DNA of 64,000 bases from Shinella zoogloeoides. Its GTDB lineage: Bacteria; Pseudomonadota; Alphaproteobacteria; Rhizobiales; Rhizobiaceae. Where the stretch lies: assembly GCF_003574625.1 (NCBI RefSeq), contig NZ_QNUJ01000005.1, positions 124,001 through 188,000 on the forward strand, given 5' to 3'. The notes below the pieces were generated by a model. That model did not search any database. It was not told the DNA's origin and was given only the letters and a program-made list of their open reading frames with translations. Positions within the stretch are counted from its first letter, which is position 1. The number at the start of each line of letters is the position of its first letter. Of this stretch, positions 27,648 to 35,415 are shown one piece after another. Both the position numbers and the translations under genes were made by a program.

Positions 27648-28179
27648 CGCCGGTGCCTCCGACAATCCTGAGATGGGTGACGGGTGCGGCGCTGCCGCCC
27701 TGTTCGAAGCTGCGCAGCCGCTGGCGGGCGCGGGCGACGCGCGACATCAGCGTGCCGACCGGGATGCCGAGCGTATCGGCGGCCTCCTGATAGGAAAGCT
27801 CCTCGATGGCGACGAGATGCAGCGCCGCGCGCTGCTCCTCCGGCAGGCCGAAGAAGGCGTCGCGCAGCTGGGTGAGCCGCACCGAATGATCCTGATTGGC
27901 CGGCGCGGAGGTCTCCGCGATCTCGGCCGCCGCATCGTGGCGGCGCTGCTGCGAGCGGCGCTGGCGCAGGCGGTCGATATGGGCATTGTGCAGGATCGAC
28001 ATCAGCCAGTTGCGGACATTCGCGCCGGTGCGGAAGGTCGACTGCCGCTCATAGGCTTTCACCAGCGCGTCGTGCACGAGGTCTTCCGCCTCGTCCGGAT
28101 TGCGGACGAGCGACAGGGCGTAGCGCCTCAGCGCCGCAAGCTGTCCGATCACGTTGAAGCCGGGTGTCTTTCCGTTCAT
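27634..28179 (-). CDS. ECF-type RNA polymerase sigma factor
   Basis: 181 residues. Sigma region 2 (about 17-80, LRRYALSLVRNPDEAEDLVHDALVKAYERQSTFRTGANVRNWLMSILHNAHID) and region 4 (about 115-170, FFGLPEEQRAALHLVAIEELSYQEAADTLGIPVGTLMSRVARARQRL) are both clear. The start at 28179 is chosen as the ATG of the conserved region. It overlaps its anti-sigma gene downstream, the classic pair. A GGAAT-N17-CGTAT promoter-like sequence lies directly upstream. Confidence 0.93.
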   Translation of the reverse strand: MNGKTPGFNVIGQLAALRRYALSLVRNPDEAEDLVHDALVKAYERQSTFRTGANVRNWLMSILHNAHIDRLRQRRSQQRRHDAAAEIAETSAPANQDHSVRLTQLRDAFFGLPEEQRAALHLVAIEELSYQEAADTLGIPVGTLMSRVARARQRLRSFEQGGSAAPVTHLRIVGGTGDDKQ

Positions 28180-28187
28180 GCCCCAAT

Positions 28188-28214
28188 ATACGAGCACCGG
28201 GCGACGCTCATTCC
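28188..28214 (-). promoter_or_regulatory. Candidate ECF-type promoter of the sigma factor gene
   Basis: On the minus strand, GGAAT (28210-28214) and CGTAT (28188-28192) are separated by 17 bp, close to the GGAAC-N16-17-CGTT form of alphaproteobacterial ECF promoters. The -10 lies only 8 bp before the ATG at 28179, so the transcript would be almost leaderless. Confidence 0.45.
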
Positions 28215-28233
28215 ATCGCCTTGCGAAAAAAGT

Positions 28234-28671
28234 TCAAAGCCAGTGCAGCACGACGGCGGCAAGCGCGATGTAGCGGCCGAACTTGGCGAGCGAGACGACG
28301 AGGAGGAAGCGGCCGAAGGGCTCGCGCATGATGCCGGCCGCGACCGTCAGCGGATCGCCGATGACGGGCATCCAGCTGAGTAGCAGGCTCCACCAGCCAT
28401 AGCGGCGATACCAGTTTCCGGCGCGCTCCAGGGATTTCTCGGAGACGGGAAACCAGCGGGCATCGCGAAAGCGTTCGATACCCCGGCCGAGCAGCCAGTT
28501 GATCACCGAGCCCAGCACGTTGCCGATGCCGGCGACGAGAATGAGCAGGGCGGGCGTGTAGCTCTTCGATGCCAGCAAGCCGGCCAGCACCGCCTCCGAC
28601 TGGGCGGGCAGGATGGTGGCGGCGATCAGGGCGGCGAGAAAGAGGCCGCCATAGGCGGCAAGCGCGCTCAC
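28234..28671 (-). CDS. YqaA family membrane protein
   Basis: 145-residue DedA/SNARE-associated-type inner-membrane protein. TILPAQSEAVLAGLLASKSYTPALLILVAGIGNVLGSVINWLLGRGIERF and the WYRRYGWWSLLLSWMPVIGDPLTVAAGIM segment are typical of YqaA. Three or four hydrophobic segments are visible. The function is unknown; the family is related to lipid or proton-homeostasis transporters. Confidence 0.88.
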   Translation of the reverse strand: MSALAAYGGLFLAALIAATILPAQSEAVLAGLLASKSYTPALLILVAGIGNVLGSVINWLLGRGIERFRDARWFPVSEKSLERAGNWYRRYGWWSLLLSWMPVIGDPLTVAAGIMREPFGRFLLVVSLAKFGRYIALAAVVLHWL

Positions 28672-28885
28672 CGCCGGTCGGCGGCCTGGCCGCTCCGTTG
28701 TTCCCTGCTGTCCATGCCGCCTCCGCCTTGGTCCGGCAGCTTTCGTAAACGGTGCCGTCCTATGGAGGAAGGGGAGGATGGTCTTTTGCTGGCATCAGCG
28801 GCAATCGGTAGCGGCAAAGGTGCTCTGCCGCACGCGATATTGAAGGCCCTGTCCGCACTATCGTTGAAACGGTCGCGAGGATCGG

Positions 28886-28912
28886 CGGCGGCCCGCCTGG
28901 TTCGGGCCGCCG
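28886..28912. other. Stem-loop in a 284-bp non-coding stretch
   Basis: CGGCGGCCCG and its complement flank a 7-nt loop. It is 44 bp beyond the stop of the 74-residue protein on the minus strand but lacks a U-run. It may be a weak terminator or a chance GC-rich hairpin. Otherwise I see nothing between 28672 and 28955. Confidence 0.3.
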
Positions 28913-28955
28913 ACGCGATCGGCGCCGTGGAGGAACGGCGGCCGGCTTCAGCCGG

Positions 28956-29180
28956 TCAGCAGAGCGCCGACCGGTTCATCAGCATGATGTCGTTCGTGGT
29001 CAGCGTCATGCGGGACGGTTCGTCGATCTCGTCCAGCACGGCCCGCAATGCCTTGTCCAGGCAGAATTCGACGATTTCGGCATCCAGCGTCTTCGCCGAT
29101 TCCAGCGCGAAGGCGACAAGACGCGCCAGCGCCATCAGTTCGTTGCCCCGGTCTTCGACCTCGTTCGTTTCGATTCTCAT
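28956..29180 (-). CDS. Small conserved-type hypothetical protein
   Basis: 74-residue acidic, helical protein (EDRGNELMALARLVAFALESAKTLDAEIVEFCLDKAL). There is no signal peptide or known domain. Codon use matches the neighbourhood and the ATG at 29180 is a natural start. It lies 107 bp downstream of tfuA on the same strand. It could be the last gene of the peptide cluster or an independent gene. Confidence 0.65.
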   Translation of the reverse strand: MRIETNEVEDRGNELMALARLVAFALESAKTLDAEIVEFCLDKALRAVLDEIDEPSRMTLTTNDIMLMNRSALC

Positions 29181-29287
29181 GTCTTGCGCCCCCGCAATTT
29201 CTCAAGCCCTGCACAAAGTATAGGCGTGACGCGCCCTTTTCGCGCGTGACTCAGGCGTGACACACGCGGAATGGGAAATTGCACGTT

Positions 29288-30004
29288 CTACTGCGTTTTG
29301 GGTTGATGGGCGGCGGTGCGCCAGAGCGAGGTGGCCCGGAACGTCCAGTCCGCGTGTTTTGCAGGGCTTTGCGGCTGGAAATCGTGAAGGGCCTGCAGCA
29401 GGGCGAGGGCATCCTCGCGTTTCCGGTTCACCGTTTCTACATGGAAAAGTTGCAGGAAATCCTTGCGGAACGCGGCCAGTCCGGCCCTTTCCACGATCGC
29501 CGCCCAGGTCCGGTCCTTGTAGAAGAGAGCGGATGCGGCTGCGCGCAGGCTTGATATGTGAGCCTTATCAATAGCCTGGAGATCGCCGAGGCGATCCAGC
29601 GTCGCATCGACATTGACCATGGGTAGCGAAAGGGCGGGATAGCCGAGTTCGGCCGGGCCGTGCAGCAGGGCGACATCCGCGTCGTCGATGCGCCGGCCGC
29701 TGGCATAGTCCTCGTAGATGCGGCCGATGCCGACCATGCCGAAGCCGTCGCATTCGGCCGCGCGGAGCGCGCCCATGCTCGCCGCGCCGAAGACGGCGAC
29801 GCCCGTCTCCAGCGCGTGGAGGATTTCCTTGTGCCAGACGGGGGCGACATGTTCGAAATTGCCGTCGATCAGGCCGATGGCGGCGGCCCCGGCCCTTGTT
29901 GCCGAGAGGACGTCGCCATGGGCCGCGGGCGGGCGAACCTCGATGCCGTGGCCGCAAAGCGTGGCGGCATCCGGCAGGCTGGGGCCGACGAAGACGATCT
30001 TCAT
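29288..30004 (-). CDS. TfuA-like protein, YcaO partner
   Basis: 238-residue TfuA-family protein. The conserved core covers about 1-170: KIVFVGPSLPDAA, IGLIDGNFEHVAPVWHKEILHALETGVAVFGAASMGALRAAEC, GMVGIGRIYEDYASG and DADVALLHGPAELGYPALSLPMV. TfuA was first linked to trifolitoxin in Rhizobium leguminosarum. In characterised YcaO-TfuA pairs it helps supply sulfur for peptide backbone thioamidation, as in methyl-coenzyme M reductase thioglycine. The start overlaps the YcaO stop as ATGA, so both are made together. This is the final clear gene of the RiPP-like operon. Confidence 0.9.
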   Translation of the reverse strand: MKIVFVGPSLPDAATLCGHGIEVRPPAAHGDVLSATRAGAAAIGLIDGNFEHVAPVWHKEILHALETGVAVFGAASMGALRAAECDGFGMVGIGRIYEDYASGRRIDDADVALLHGPAELGYPALSLPMVNVDATLDRLGDLQAIDKAHISSLRAAASALFYKDRTWAAIVERAGLAAFRKDFLQLFHVETVNRKREDALALLQALHDFQPQSPAKHADWTFRATSLWRTAAHQPKTQ

Positions 30005-31188
30005 GGCATTGCGAACAGCATGCGCGAGAGGGCGCGCGGGCCGACGGCATGCCGGCGCGCGCCCTCGGGGTTCTCAAGCGCCGGCACGATCATCTTGACC
30101 ACGGAAACGGGCAGCGACGCATCGCCGAGCGGCACCGCCACGACCGGCGCGATGCTGCTGGCGGCGAGTTTTTTGAGGCACCATTCAAGCAATCCGGCGG
30201 CATCGCCTTCCGGCGCCGGATAGGTTGGGGCGGCGCCGGGCGCTGCCTCGAAAAGGGCGCGGGTTTCCGCCGCGAGCGGTCGGCTGAAGGTCTCGGCGAA
30301 GAGATCGTCCCGCGCGCCGCTGATATAGGTGAGGCGCGATTGCGCGACTTCCGTCAGCGCGCGGATGACGGCGCGCGCCGCGACGGGATGGGTGCCGTAG
30401 CCGATCGTCACGTCATGGAACAGCGGCTGCCTGCGGGCAAGGATGCCGGCTTCGGCAAGCACCGCCGCATAGGTGGGCACGGCAAGGTCGCTGGTGATGT
30501 CGAAGAGGCGAAGGTCCAGCCCCGCTTCCCTAAAGCGCGCGACAAGCGCTTCGGCGACGGGGTCCGCGATATGCGCCGGGTCTATCGCCGCCGCAAGACG
30601 CTTTTGCCGGGGAAGCAGACGCCACAAGCGATCGGCATCGCGCTCGATGCGCTCCAGCAGGCCATGCAGGATCGCCTCGGTTTCCGAATTGCCGGAGGCC
30701 AGGCCATCCGAGGATTGCCAGAAACGCGGCGTTTCCTCCGTGCGGTCGAGGATCACCGCCTCGCGCGGCACCCAGATGCGCTCGCCCGTCGCGACGTCGT
30801 GTCCTGCCAGCCAGTCGATCACCTCGTCCTCGCCGACGAAGGGCTGGCCGGCCGCTATGAAGATGTCGAGCGGCAGGCACGTTTCCCCTGCCTCAGAGAA
30901 GGCGCGGCGGCAGGAACGGCGTGCGCGCACGAGCGGGTCGCCGGCGACGGCCCGCTCCAGCGCCTCCATGGCGGCGGAGACTTTCGCGTCGATATCCGTG
31001 ATGCCCTTGCCCTGGTTGATGACGATCGAGCGGGCATTGGGGCTCACCGCATTCCAGACCGGGATGCCGAGGCGGTCGAGCCCCGTCAGGCGGGAAAGCC
31101 GGGTGATGCCGAACCGAGGCAGCAGCGCCCCGATCCGGCTCCAGGTCTCTTCCGGGCCGCAGATCCGGTCGGAACAGGGCCGGCTCAC
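30001..31188 (-). CDS. YcaO-family ATP-dependent peptide cyclodehydratase/thioamidase
   Basis: 395-residue stand-alone YcaO protein without a fused E1-like or ocin-ThiF domain. ATP/Mg-binding features include DIDAKVSAAMEALERAVAGD (SxxxExxER type, about 70), GNSETEAILHGLLERIERDADRLW (about 170) and ISGARDDLF. YcaO enzymes phosphorylate a peptide-backbone amide to form azolines, thioamides or amidines; pairing with TfuA points to thioamide. The start is GTG at 31188, overlapping the TGA of the repeat-bearing peptide gene (GTGA). This places the likely substrate directly upstream and translationally coupled. Confidence 0.92.
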   Translation of the reverse strand: MSRPCSDRICGPEETWSRIGALLPRFGITRLSRLTGLDRLGIPVWNAVSPNARSIVINQGKGITDIDAKVSAAMEALERAVAGDPLVRARRSCRRAFSEAGETCLPLDIFIAAGQPFVGEDEVIDWLAGHDVATGERIWVPREAVILDRTEETPRFWQSSDGLASGNSETEAILHGLLERIERDADRLWRLLPRQKRLAAAIDPAHIADPVAEALVARFREAGLDLRLFDITSDLAVPTYAAVLAEAGILARRQPLFHDVTIGYGTHPVAARAVIRALTEVAQSRLTYISGARDDLFAETFSRPLAAETRALFEAAPGAAPTYPAPEGDAAGLLEWCLKKLAASSIAPVVAVPLGDASLPVSVVKMIVPALENPEGARRHAVGPRALSRMLFAMP

Positions 31189-31445
31189 TTGTCCATGAAG
31201 CCGCCGGAAGCGTCCATGAATCCGCCCGAGACATCCATGAAACCGCCGGAAACCGCATCCGCCGAGGAGGCGAGGGCGGCAAGGTTCACGCCCTTGGTGA
31301 TCGTCGCGCCGGCCTTGCGCAGGTCGTCCGCGGCCTTCAGCGCGCCGCCCGAGGGAACGCCGATCTGCGTCACCGTGCCGGCGTCGAGGTCCGCGACCCA
31401 GAGCCCGTCATCTCCCTCAATGCCCAAAACAACCAGTCGCGCCAT
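31185..31445 (-). CDS. Putative RiPP precursor peptide with three SGGFMD core repeats
   Basis: 86 residues. The leader-like region 1-64 (ARLVVLGIEGDDGLWVADLD, then VPSGGALKAADDLRKAG and NLAALASSADA) precedes three tandem heptads (V/A)SGGFMD at residues 65-71, 72-78 and 79-85, and ends in a single Lys. It lacks Cys. A strong AGGGAGG ribosome-binding site precedes the ATG at 31445. The stop overlaps the YcaO start. Position, small size, leader/core layout and partner genes suggest it is the YcaO-TfuA substrate. No family is recognised, and peptide modification has not been shown. Confidence 0.78.
   Translation of the reverse strand: MARLVVLGIEGDDGLWVADLDAGTVTQIGVPSGGALKAADDLRKAGATITKGVNLAALASSADAVSGGFMDVSGGFMDASGGFMDK
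31191..31253 (-). repeat. Three 21-bp in-frame repeats encoding the heptad core
   Basis: Units at 31233-31253, 31212-31232 and 31191-31211 encode (V/A)SGGFMD. The amino acids are conserved, but third codon positions differ: second Gly GGT/GGA/GGC, Ser TCC/TCG/TCC and Asp GAT/GAC/GAC. The repeats are therefore held at protein level rather than being a fresh DNA duplication. Confidence 0.9.
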
Positions 31446-31475
31446 GTTCAGTCCCTCCCTCGTTCGGTTGAATTC

Positions 31476-33284
31476 TCAGAACCCCGCCTTTTTCAGGCCT
31501 TCATAATACTGCTGTCGTTGCCACTCTTCCTTGAAGGGGACGATCTTCATCCAGGCCTCGACGTCGAAGTTCGGATGGACGACGTAGGTGCGGCGCACGA
31601 AATGCCGCGCTTTCTTCATGTCCCCGAGCATGCTCCAGCAGGCGGCCGAAAGACGGTCGACCGGCGTGCGGTCCTTCATGCGGGCGATATAGTCGAGCGC
31701 CTGCTCATAGAGGCCGAGCGAATAGCTGGCACCGGCGGCGGTCCAGAAATATTCGTCGGGGGAGAGCGGGTTGAGGTCGATGGCGTGCTCGATCTTCCGG
31801 AGGCCGAGATCGGGCCGGGACGCCTGCACCAGCGTATCGGCATAGCTCGCGATGACATTGGCATGGTGCGGGCTCAGTGCCTCGGCCTGGTCGAGATAGG
31901 CGGCGCTTTCGTCGAACTGGCGGGCGTAGAGCTTCACGACGCCGAGCTCGCGGTAGCCGGAGGGCAGCCGCTCGTCGGTCCTGATGGTCTGCGCCGCATA
32001 GTCCTCCGCCTGCTGCAGCAATTCGCCGTCGCCGCGCGCGGTCACCAGCCATTCGAGGAAGTAGCTGCGCGCGAGGCCGCCGAGGGCGGGTGCGAAATCG
32101 GCGCTCGTCTGCAGCGCCTCGCGGAAGCTCTTGCGGGCGCGGCGGATGTCGCGCAGGTCGAGGTTCTTCAACTGACCCTGGCCGACGAGGAAGGTGCGGT
32201 AGGCATCGGCGTTGCGCTCGTAATCGCCGCGCACCAGCTCGTTGTGCTCGATCTCCGTGGCGATGGCACCGGCGATCTGGTGGGCGATCATCTGGCGGGA
32301 GCGGGCGAGCCCCTCGGCCGACAGCGGAAAGCGCTCGGCCCAGATGACCTCGTCGCTGCCGAAGAAGATGAGCTGGGCGAAGAGCGTGTGGCCGTCGCCC
32401 TCGTCGCGCAGGCGCGTTTCCAGGATATAGCTGATCTTGTGGCGTTCGTAGGTGGTGGCCCGGTCCGCCTGCCGCGAGATCTGCGCGGCGGTATGCGGCG
32501 CGATGATCGAGATCGAACGCAGCGCGCAGAGCCCGATCGTCACGTCCTCGATCAGGGCCTCGGCAAAGCGCGCCGCCGCGCGCGAGCCATGCGCCGTGGC
32601 CGGCGGCAGCAGCACGACGCGGGGCGGGTTCTGCCGCGGCAGCGCGATGCCGGCTTCATCCGGCGTCAGGATCTGCATGGACGGCTGAACGGTCATGAGC
32701 GCCGCCGGCGTTGCCGGCCGGCCGGTGAGAACCGCCCGCACCTCCTCGTCCTGCGGATTGGCCTCCAGCAGGCGGAGGGCGGCGGACGAGCGGACCTGCC
32801 GTGCGGCGCCGCTGTCGGCCGCCCTGTCGAGCAGGGCCTGGCGCAACAACGCCATATGGGCCGTCCGCTGCAGCGCGATCCAGTTGACGAGCGCGCGGTT
32901 GACCGGCTTGACGTGCTTGAGGAAATCCTCGGTAAGGAGGCCCGCCAGAATGGCAAGGCCCGCATCCTGCCGCAGCTTTGCGACATCGCTTTCGACCGGA
33001 TCCGGCCCGAGCGCGATGGCGGCGTCGGTGAAGGCGAGATAGGCGCGGCCGAGATCGCGCTGCCGCTTCTGGGCGCGCGAGACGGTCTGCCGCAGGCTGG
33101 CAAAGGCGGCGGCAGCGTTGCCGTCGTCCCAGAAAAGGCTCGCCGCGTCGGCCCTCGGCATTTCCGTCAGGCCGCGCGTCTTGAGATAACAGAGAATCAG
33201 CAGCGCCTTTTCGGGAAAGACGATGTCGTTACCGCCCTCGTCGAGCAGGCGAAGATGGCCCAGCGTCTGAAGCTGCGCCGGCAT
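31476..33284 (-). CDS. SARP/BTAD-like regulator with TPR repeats
   Basis: 602 residues. The N-terminus (about 1-95, QTLGHLRLLDEGGNDIVFPEKALLILCYL, DGNAAAAFASLRQTVSRAQK) is the OmpR-like winged helix found in SARP proteins. A BTAD-like helical region (about 100-180) follows. A TolB/adenylate-cyclase-associated alpha/beta section comes next (about 220-330, PRVVLLPPATAHGSRAAARFAEALIEDVTIGL), and then TPRs to about 560. Such proteins often activate secondary-metabolite clusters. The gene is 30 bp upstream of the precursor gene and 6 bp downstream of an XRE regulator. No ligand or target is visible. Confidence 0.78.
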   Translation of the reverse strand: MPAQLQTLGHLRLLDEGGNDIVFPEKALLILCYLKTRGLTEMPRADAASLFWDDGNAAAAFASLRQTVSRAQKRQRDLGRAYLAFTDAAIALGPDPVESDVAKLRQDAGLAILAGLLTEDFLKHVKPVNRALVNWIALQRTAHMALLRQALLDRAADSGAARQVRSSAALRLLEANPQDEEVRAVLTGRPATPAALMTVQPSMQILTPDEAGIALPRQNPPRVVLLPPATAHGSRAAARFAEALIEDVTIGLCALRSISIIAPHTAAQISRQADRATTYERHKISYILETRLRDEGDGHTLFAQLIFFGSDEVIWAERFPLSAEGLARSRQMIAHQIAGAIATEIEHNELVRGDYERNADAYRTFLVGQGQLKNLDLRDIRRARKSFREALQTSADFAPALGGLARSYFLEWLVTARGDGELLQQAEDYAAQTIRTDERLPSGYRELGVVKLYARQFDESAAYLDQAEALSPHHANVIASYADTLVQASRPDLGLRKIEHAIDLNPLSPDEYFWTAAGASYSLGLYEQALDYIARMKDRTPVDRLSAACWSMLGDMKKARHFVRRTYVVHPNFDVEAWMKIVPFKEEWQRQQYYEGLKKAGF

Positions 33285-33290
33285 GTGCTA

Positions 33291-33734
33291 TCAGATCCGC
33301 AGTTCCGATGCGCTGTCCGCACGTTCGCCCGCTTCCGCTCCGGCGCTCGCCTTGGAGAGCGCGGTCGCCAGCGCGATGATCGACTTGCGCACGCCGGCAT
33401 CGTCGATCTTCAGGAAGGCGCGGTTGAGGTCGAGGCCTTCCTTGGAGGAGACGAAGGTGGAGACGTCGCCGGTCTCGTGGGCGACGCCTGCGGTCGGAAC
33501 GGCGTTCTCGTCGTCCTGGAAGAAGAAGCTCGGCGGCACGCGGAAGACGTCGGAGATCGCCTGCAGACGGCTCGCGCTGATGCGGTTCGTGCCCTTTTCG
33601 TATTTCTGAACCTGCTGGAAGGTCACGCCCAGGCGATCGGCGAGCGCTTCCTGGCTCATGCCGACCATCAGGCGGCGCAGGCGCACGCGGGAGCCGACGA
33701 AGACGTCGATCGGGTTCGGTGTTTTCTTGGTCAT
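33291..33734 (-). CDS. XRE-family transcriptional regulator, PraR/SinR-like
   Basis: 147 residues. A helix-turn-helix (about 9-70) contains NPIDVFVGSRVRLRRLMVGMSQEALADRLGVTFQQVQKYEKGTNRI, the form shared by rhizobial PraR-type quorum and biofilm regulators. A variable C-terminal region with two helices follows. The start at 33734 has GGAGA upstream. It is the first gene of the minus-strand run that continues into the SARP-like gene, the peptide, YcaO and TfuA. Confidence 0.88.
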   Translation of the reverse strand: MTKKTPNPIDVFVGSRVRLRRLMVGMSQEALADRLGVTFQQVQKYEKGTNRISASRLQAISDVFRVPPSFFFQDDENAVPTAGVAHETGDVSTFVSSKEGLDLNRAFLKIDDAGVRKSIIALATALSKASAGAEAGERADSASELRI

Positions 33735-33874
33735 GATACTTTCTCCCCTAGAGGGCATGCCGGGGCATACGATATCGGAATATGCCTTCACTGTGCTCGA
33801 ATACCCGGCTCGATGCAACTGCCGCGGACCGGATTTCATCGCTACCGTAACGTGAGGCTGCGTGTACGCCGCCG

Positions 33875-34636
33875 CTATATGTCGTAGCTTTGCGGCGCGC
33901 TGAGCGAGGCGATGAACTTCTTCGTCCTATCCCGCTGGGGTGTCGAGAAGATGGCGCGGGGCGGGCCCTCCTCGACGATCACGCCGCCGTCGAGAAAGAC
34001 GACGGCATCGGCGACGCGCGAGGCAAGGCGCAGGTCGTGGGTCGCCATCACCATGGTCGTTCCCTCACGGGCAAGGCGGCTCAGGACCTCCACGACTTCC
34101 TCGGCAAGCTCGGGGTCGAGCGCCGACGTCGGCTCGTCGCACAGCAGGACGCGTGGCGAGGGCGCGAGCGCCCGGGCGATGGCGACGCGCTGCTGCTGGC
34201 CGCCCGAAAGCGTCGCCGGCCAGGCATCCGCCTTGTGCGCCATGCCGACCTTTTCGAGAAGCTCCATCGCGCGGGCCCGGGCCTTGTCGGCCGGCCATTT
34301 CAGGACGGTGACGAGGCCTTCCATGACGTTGGCGATGGCGGTCTGGTGCGGGAAGAGCTGGAAGTTCTGGAAGACCATGCCGGTCTGGCGGCGCAACTTC
34401 TGGATCGCGTCCCAGCCGACCTTGCGGTCGGGGGCGAAATCGATCTTCTCCTCGCCGAGGCGGATCGAACCCGCGGTCGGGATTTCGAGCAGGTTGATGC
34501 AGCGCAGAAGCGTGCTCTTGCCGCCGCCGGAAGGGCCGACGAGGGCCGTCACGGTGCCTTCGGCCAGCCGCAGGCTGATGTCGCGCAGCACGACATTGTC
34601 GCCGAAGCGTTTCTCGATATGCGTGAGTTCGATCAT
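33875..34636 (-). CDS. Polar amino acid ABC transporter, ATP-binding protein
   Basis: 253-residue ATPase of the GlnQ/HisP/TcyC type. Walker A is GPSGGGKST (about 34-42), the Q-loop is VFQNFQLFPH, the signature is LSGGQQQRVAIARAL, Walker B is VLLCDEP, and MATHD gives the H-loop. ALDPEL follows. Its start overlaps the permease stop as ATGA. It energises uptake by the adjacent permease and binding protein, encoded in the order binding protein, permease, ATPase. Confidence 0.94.
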   Translation of the reverse strand: MIELTHIEKRFGDNVVLRDISLRLAEGTVTALVGPSGGGKSTLLRCINLLEIPTAGSIRLGEEKIDFAPDRKVGWDAIQKLRRQTGMVFQNFQLFPHQTAIANVMEGLVTVLKWPADKARARAMELLEKVGMAHKADAWPATLSGGQQQRVAIARALAPSPRVLLCDEPTSALDPELAEEVVEVLSRLAREGTTMVMATHDLRLASRVADAVVFLDGGVIVEEGPPRAIFSTPQRDRTKKFIASLSAPQSYDI

Positions 34637-35349
34637 GTGCGGGCCTCCAGGAAGCCGCCATAGCGGGCGAAGCGCTTTTCGAGCCGCACCTGCAGGGACG
34701 AGAGCACCGAGCTCAGCGCGAGATAGATCAGCGCCGCCTCGATATAGAGGATCAGCGGCTCGTAGGTGGTGGCGACGATGCGCTGGGCCGTCTGGAAGAG
34801 TTCCGGCACCGTGACGGCGGCGGCGAGCGAGGTGTCCTTGACCAGCGAGATGAAGGTGTTGGACAGCGGCGGCACGGCGACGCGCGTCGCCTGCGGCAGG
34901 ATGGTGCGGCGCATCGCCTGCGACCAGCTCATGCCGATCGAATAGGCCGCTTCCCACTGGCCGCGCGGCACGGAGGAGATGACGGCGCGGATAATCTCCG
35001 ACGTATAGGCGCCGACATTGAGCGTGAAGCCGATGAGGGCCGCCGGGAAGGCGTCGAGCAGGATGCCGACGCTCGGCAGGCCGTAGAAGATCACGAAGAG
35101 CTGTACCAGGAGCGGCGTGCCGCGGATCACCCAGACATAGAACCGCGCGACATCCGAGAACGGCCGCGGGGCGAAGAGCCGCACGACGGCGGTCAGCAGG
35201 CCGAGCGCGAGGCCGAGCACGAAGGAGGCGAGGGTGAGCGGAATGGTGAAGACGAGCGCGGCCCAGAGCAGGGGGGCAAGCGAGTCCAGCATCAGTTGAA
35301 GCCAGGGCGGCACGGGGGCGATCCTCCGAAATGCGGCTGGCCGGGTCAT
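34633..35349 (-). CDS. Polar amino acid ABC transporter, permease
   Basis: 238-residue membrane protein of the HisM/TcyB family with about five hydrophobic segments. VIRGTPLLVQLFVIFYGLP and GAYTSEIIRAVISSVPRGQWEAAYSIGMSWSQAMRRTILPQA are the family signature and the EAA coupling loop. It is probably a homodimeric permease, since only one is encoded. The start at 35349 lies 66 bp after the binding-protein stop. Confidence 0.93.
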   Translation of the reverse strand: MTRPAAFRRIAPVPPWLQLMLDSLAPLLWAALVFTIPLTLASFVLGLALGLLTAVVRLFAPRPFSDVARFYVWVIRGTPLLVQLFVIFYGLPSVGILLDAFPAALIGFTLNVGAYTSEIIRAVISSVPRGQWEAAYSIGMSWSQAMRRTILPQATRVAVPPLSNTFISLVKDTSLAAAVTVPELFQTAQRIVATTYEPLILYIEAALIYLALSSVLSSLQVRLEKRFARYGGFLEART

Positions 35350-35415
35350 CCCCGGCCAGTTCGTCGGTCTATCTATATGTCAGGAACAGGCCGGCGCGAA
35401 GCGGCCGGTCGAAGA

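Noticed and set aside
28714-29223. 169-codon plus-strand ORF in the gap after YqaA
   Set aside because: Much of it is antisense to the 74-residue gene, and the rest has no recognisable features.
31191-31253. Short tandem repeat considered as a CRISPR or minisatellite
   Set aside because: There are no spacers. The units are in frame, code for a constant heptad and differ at synonymous positions.
31518-33887. 789-codon plus-strand open frame across the regulator genes
   Set aside because: Antisense to the SARP-like and XRE genes, both of which show clear domains.
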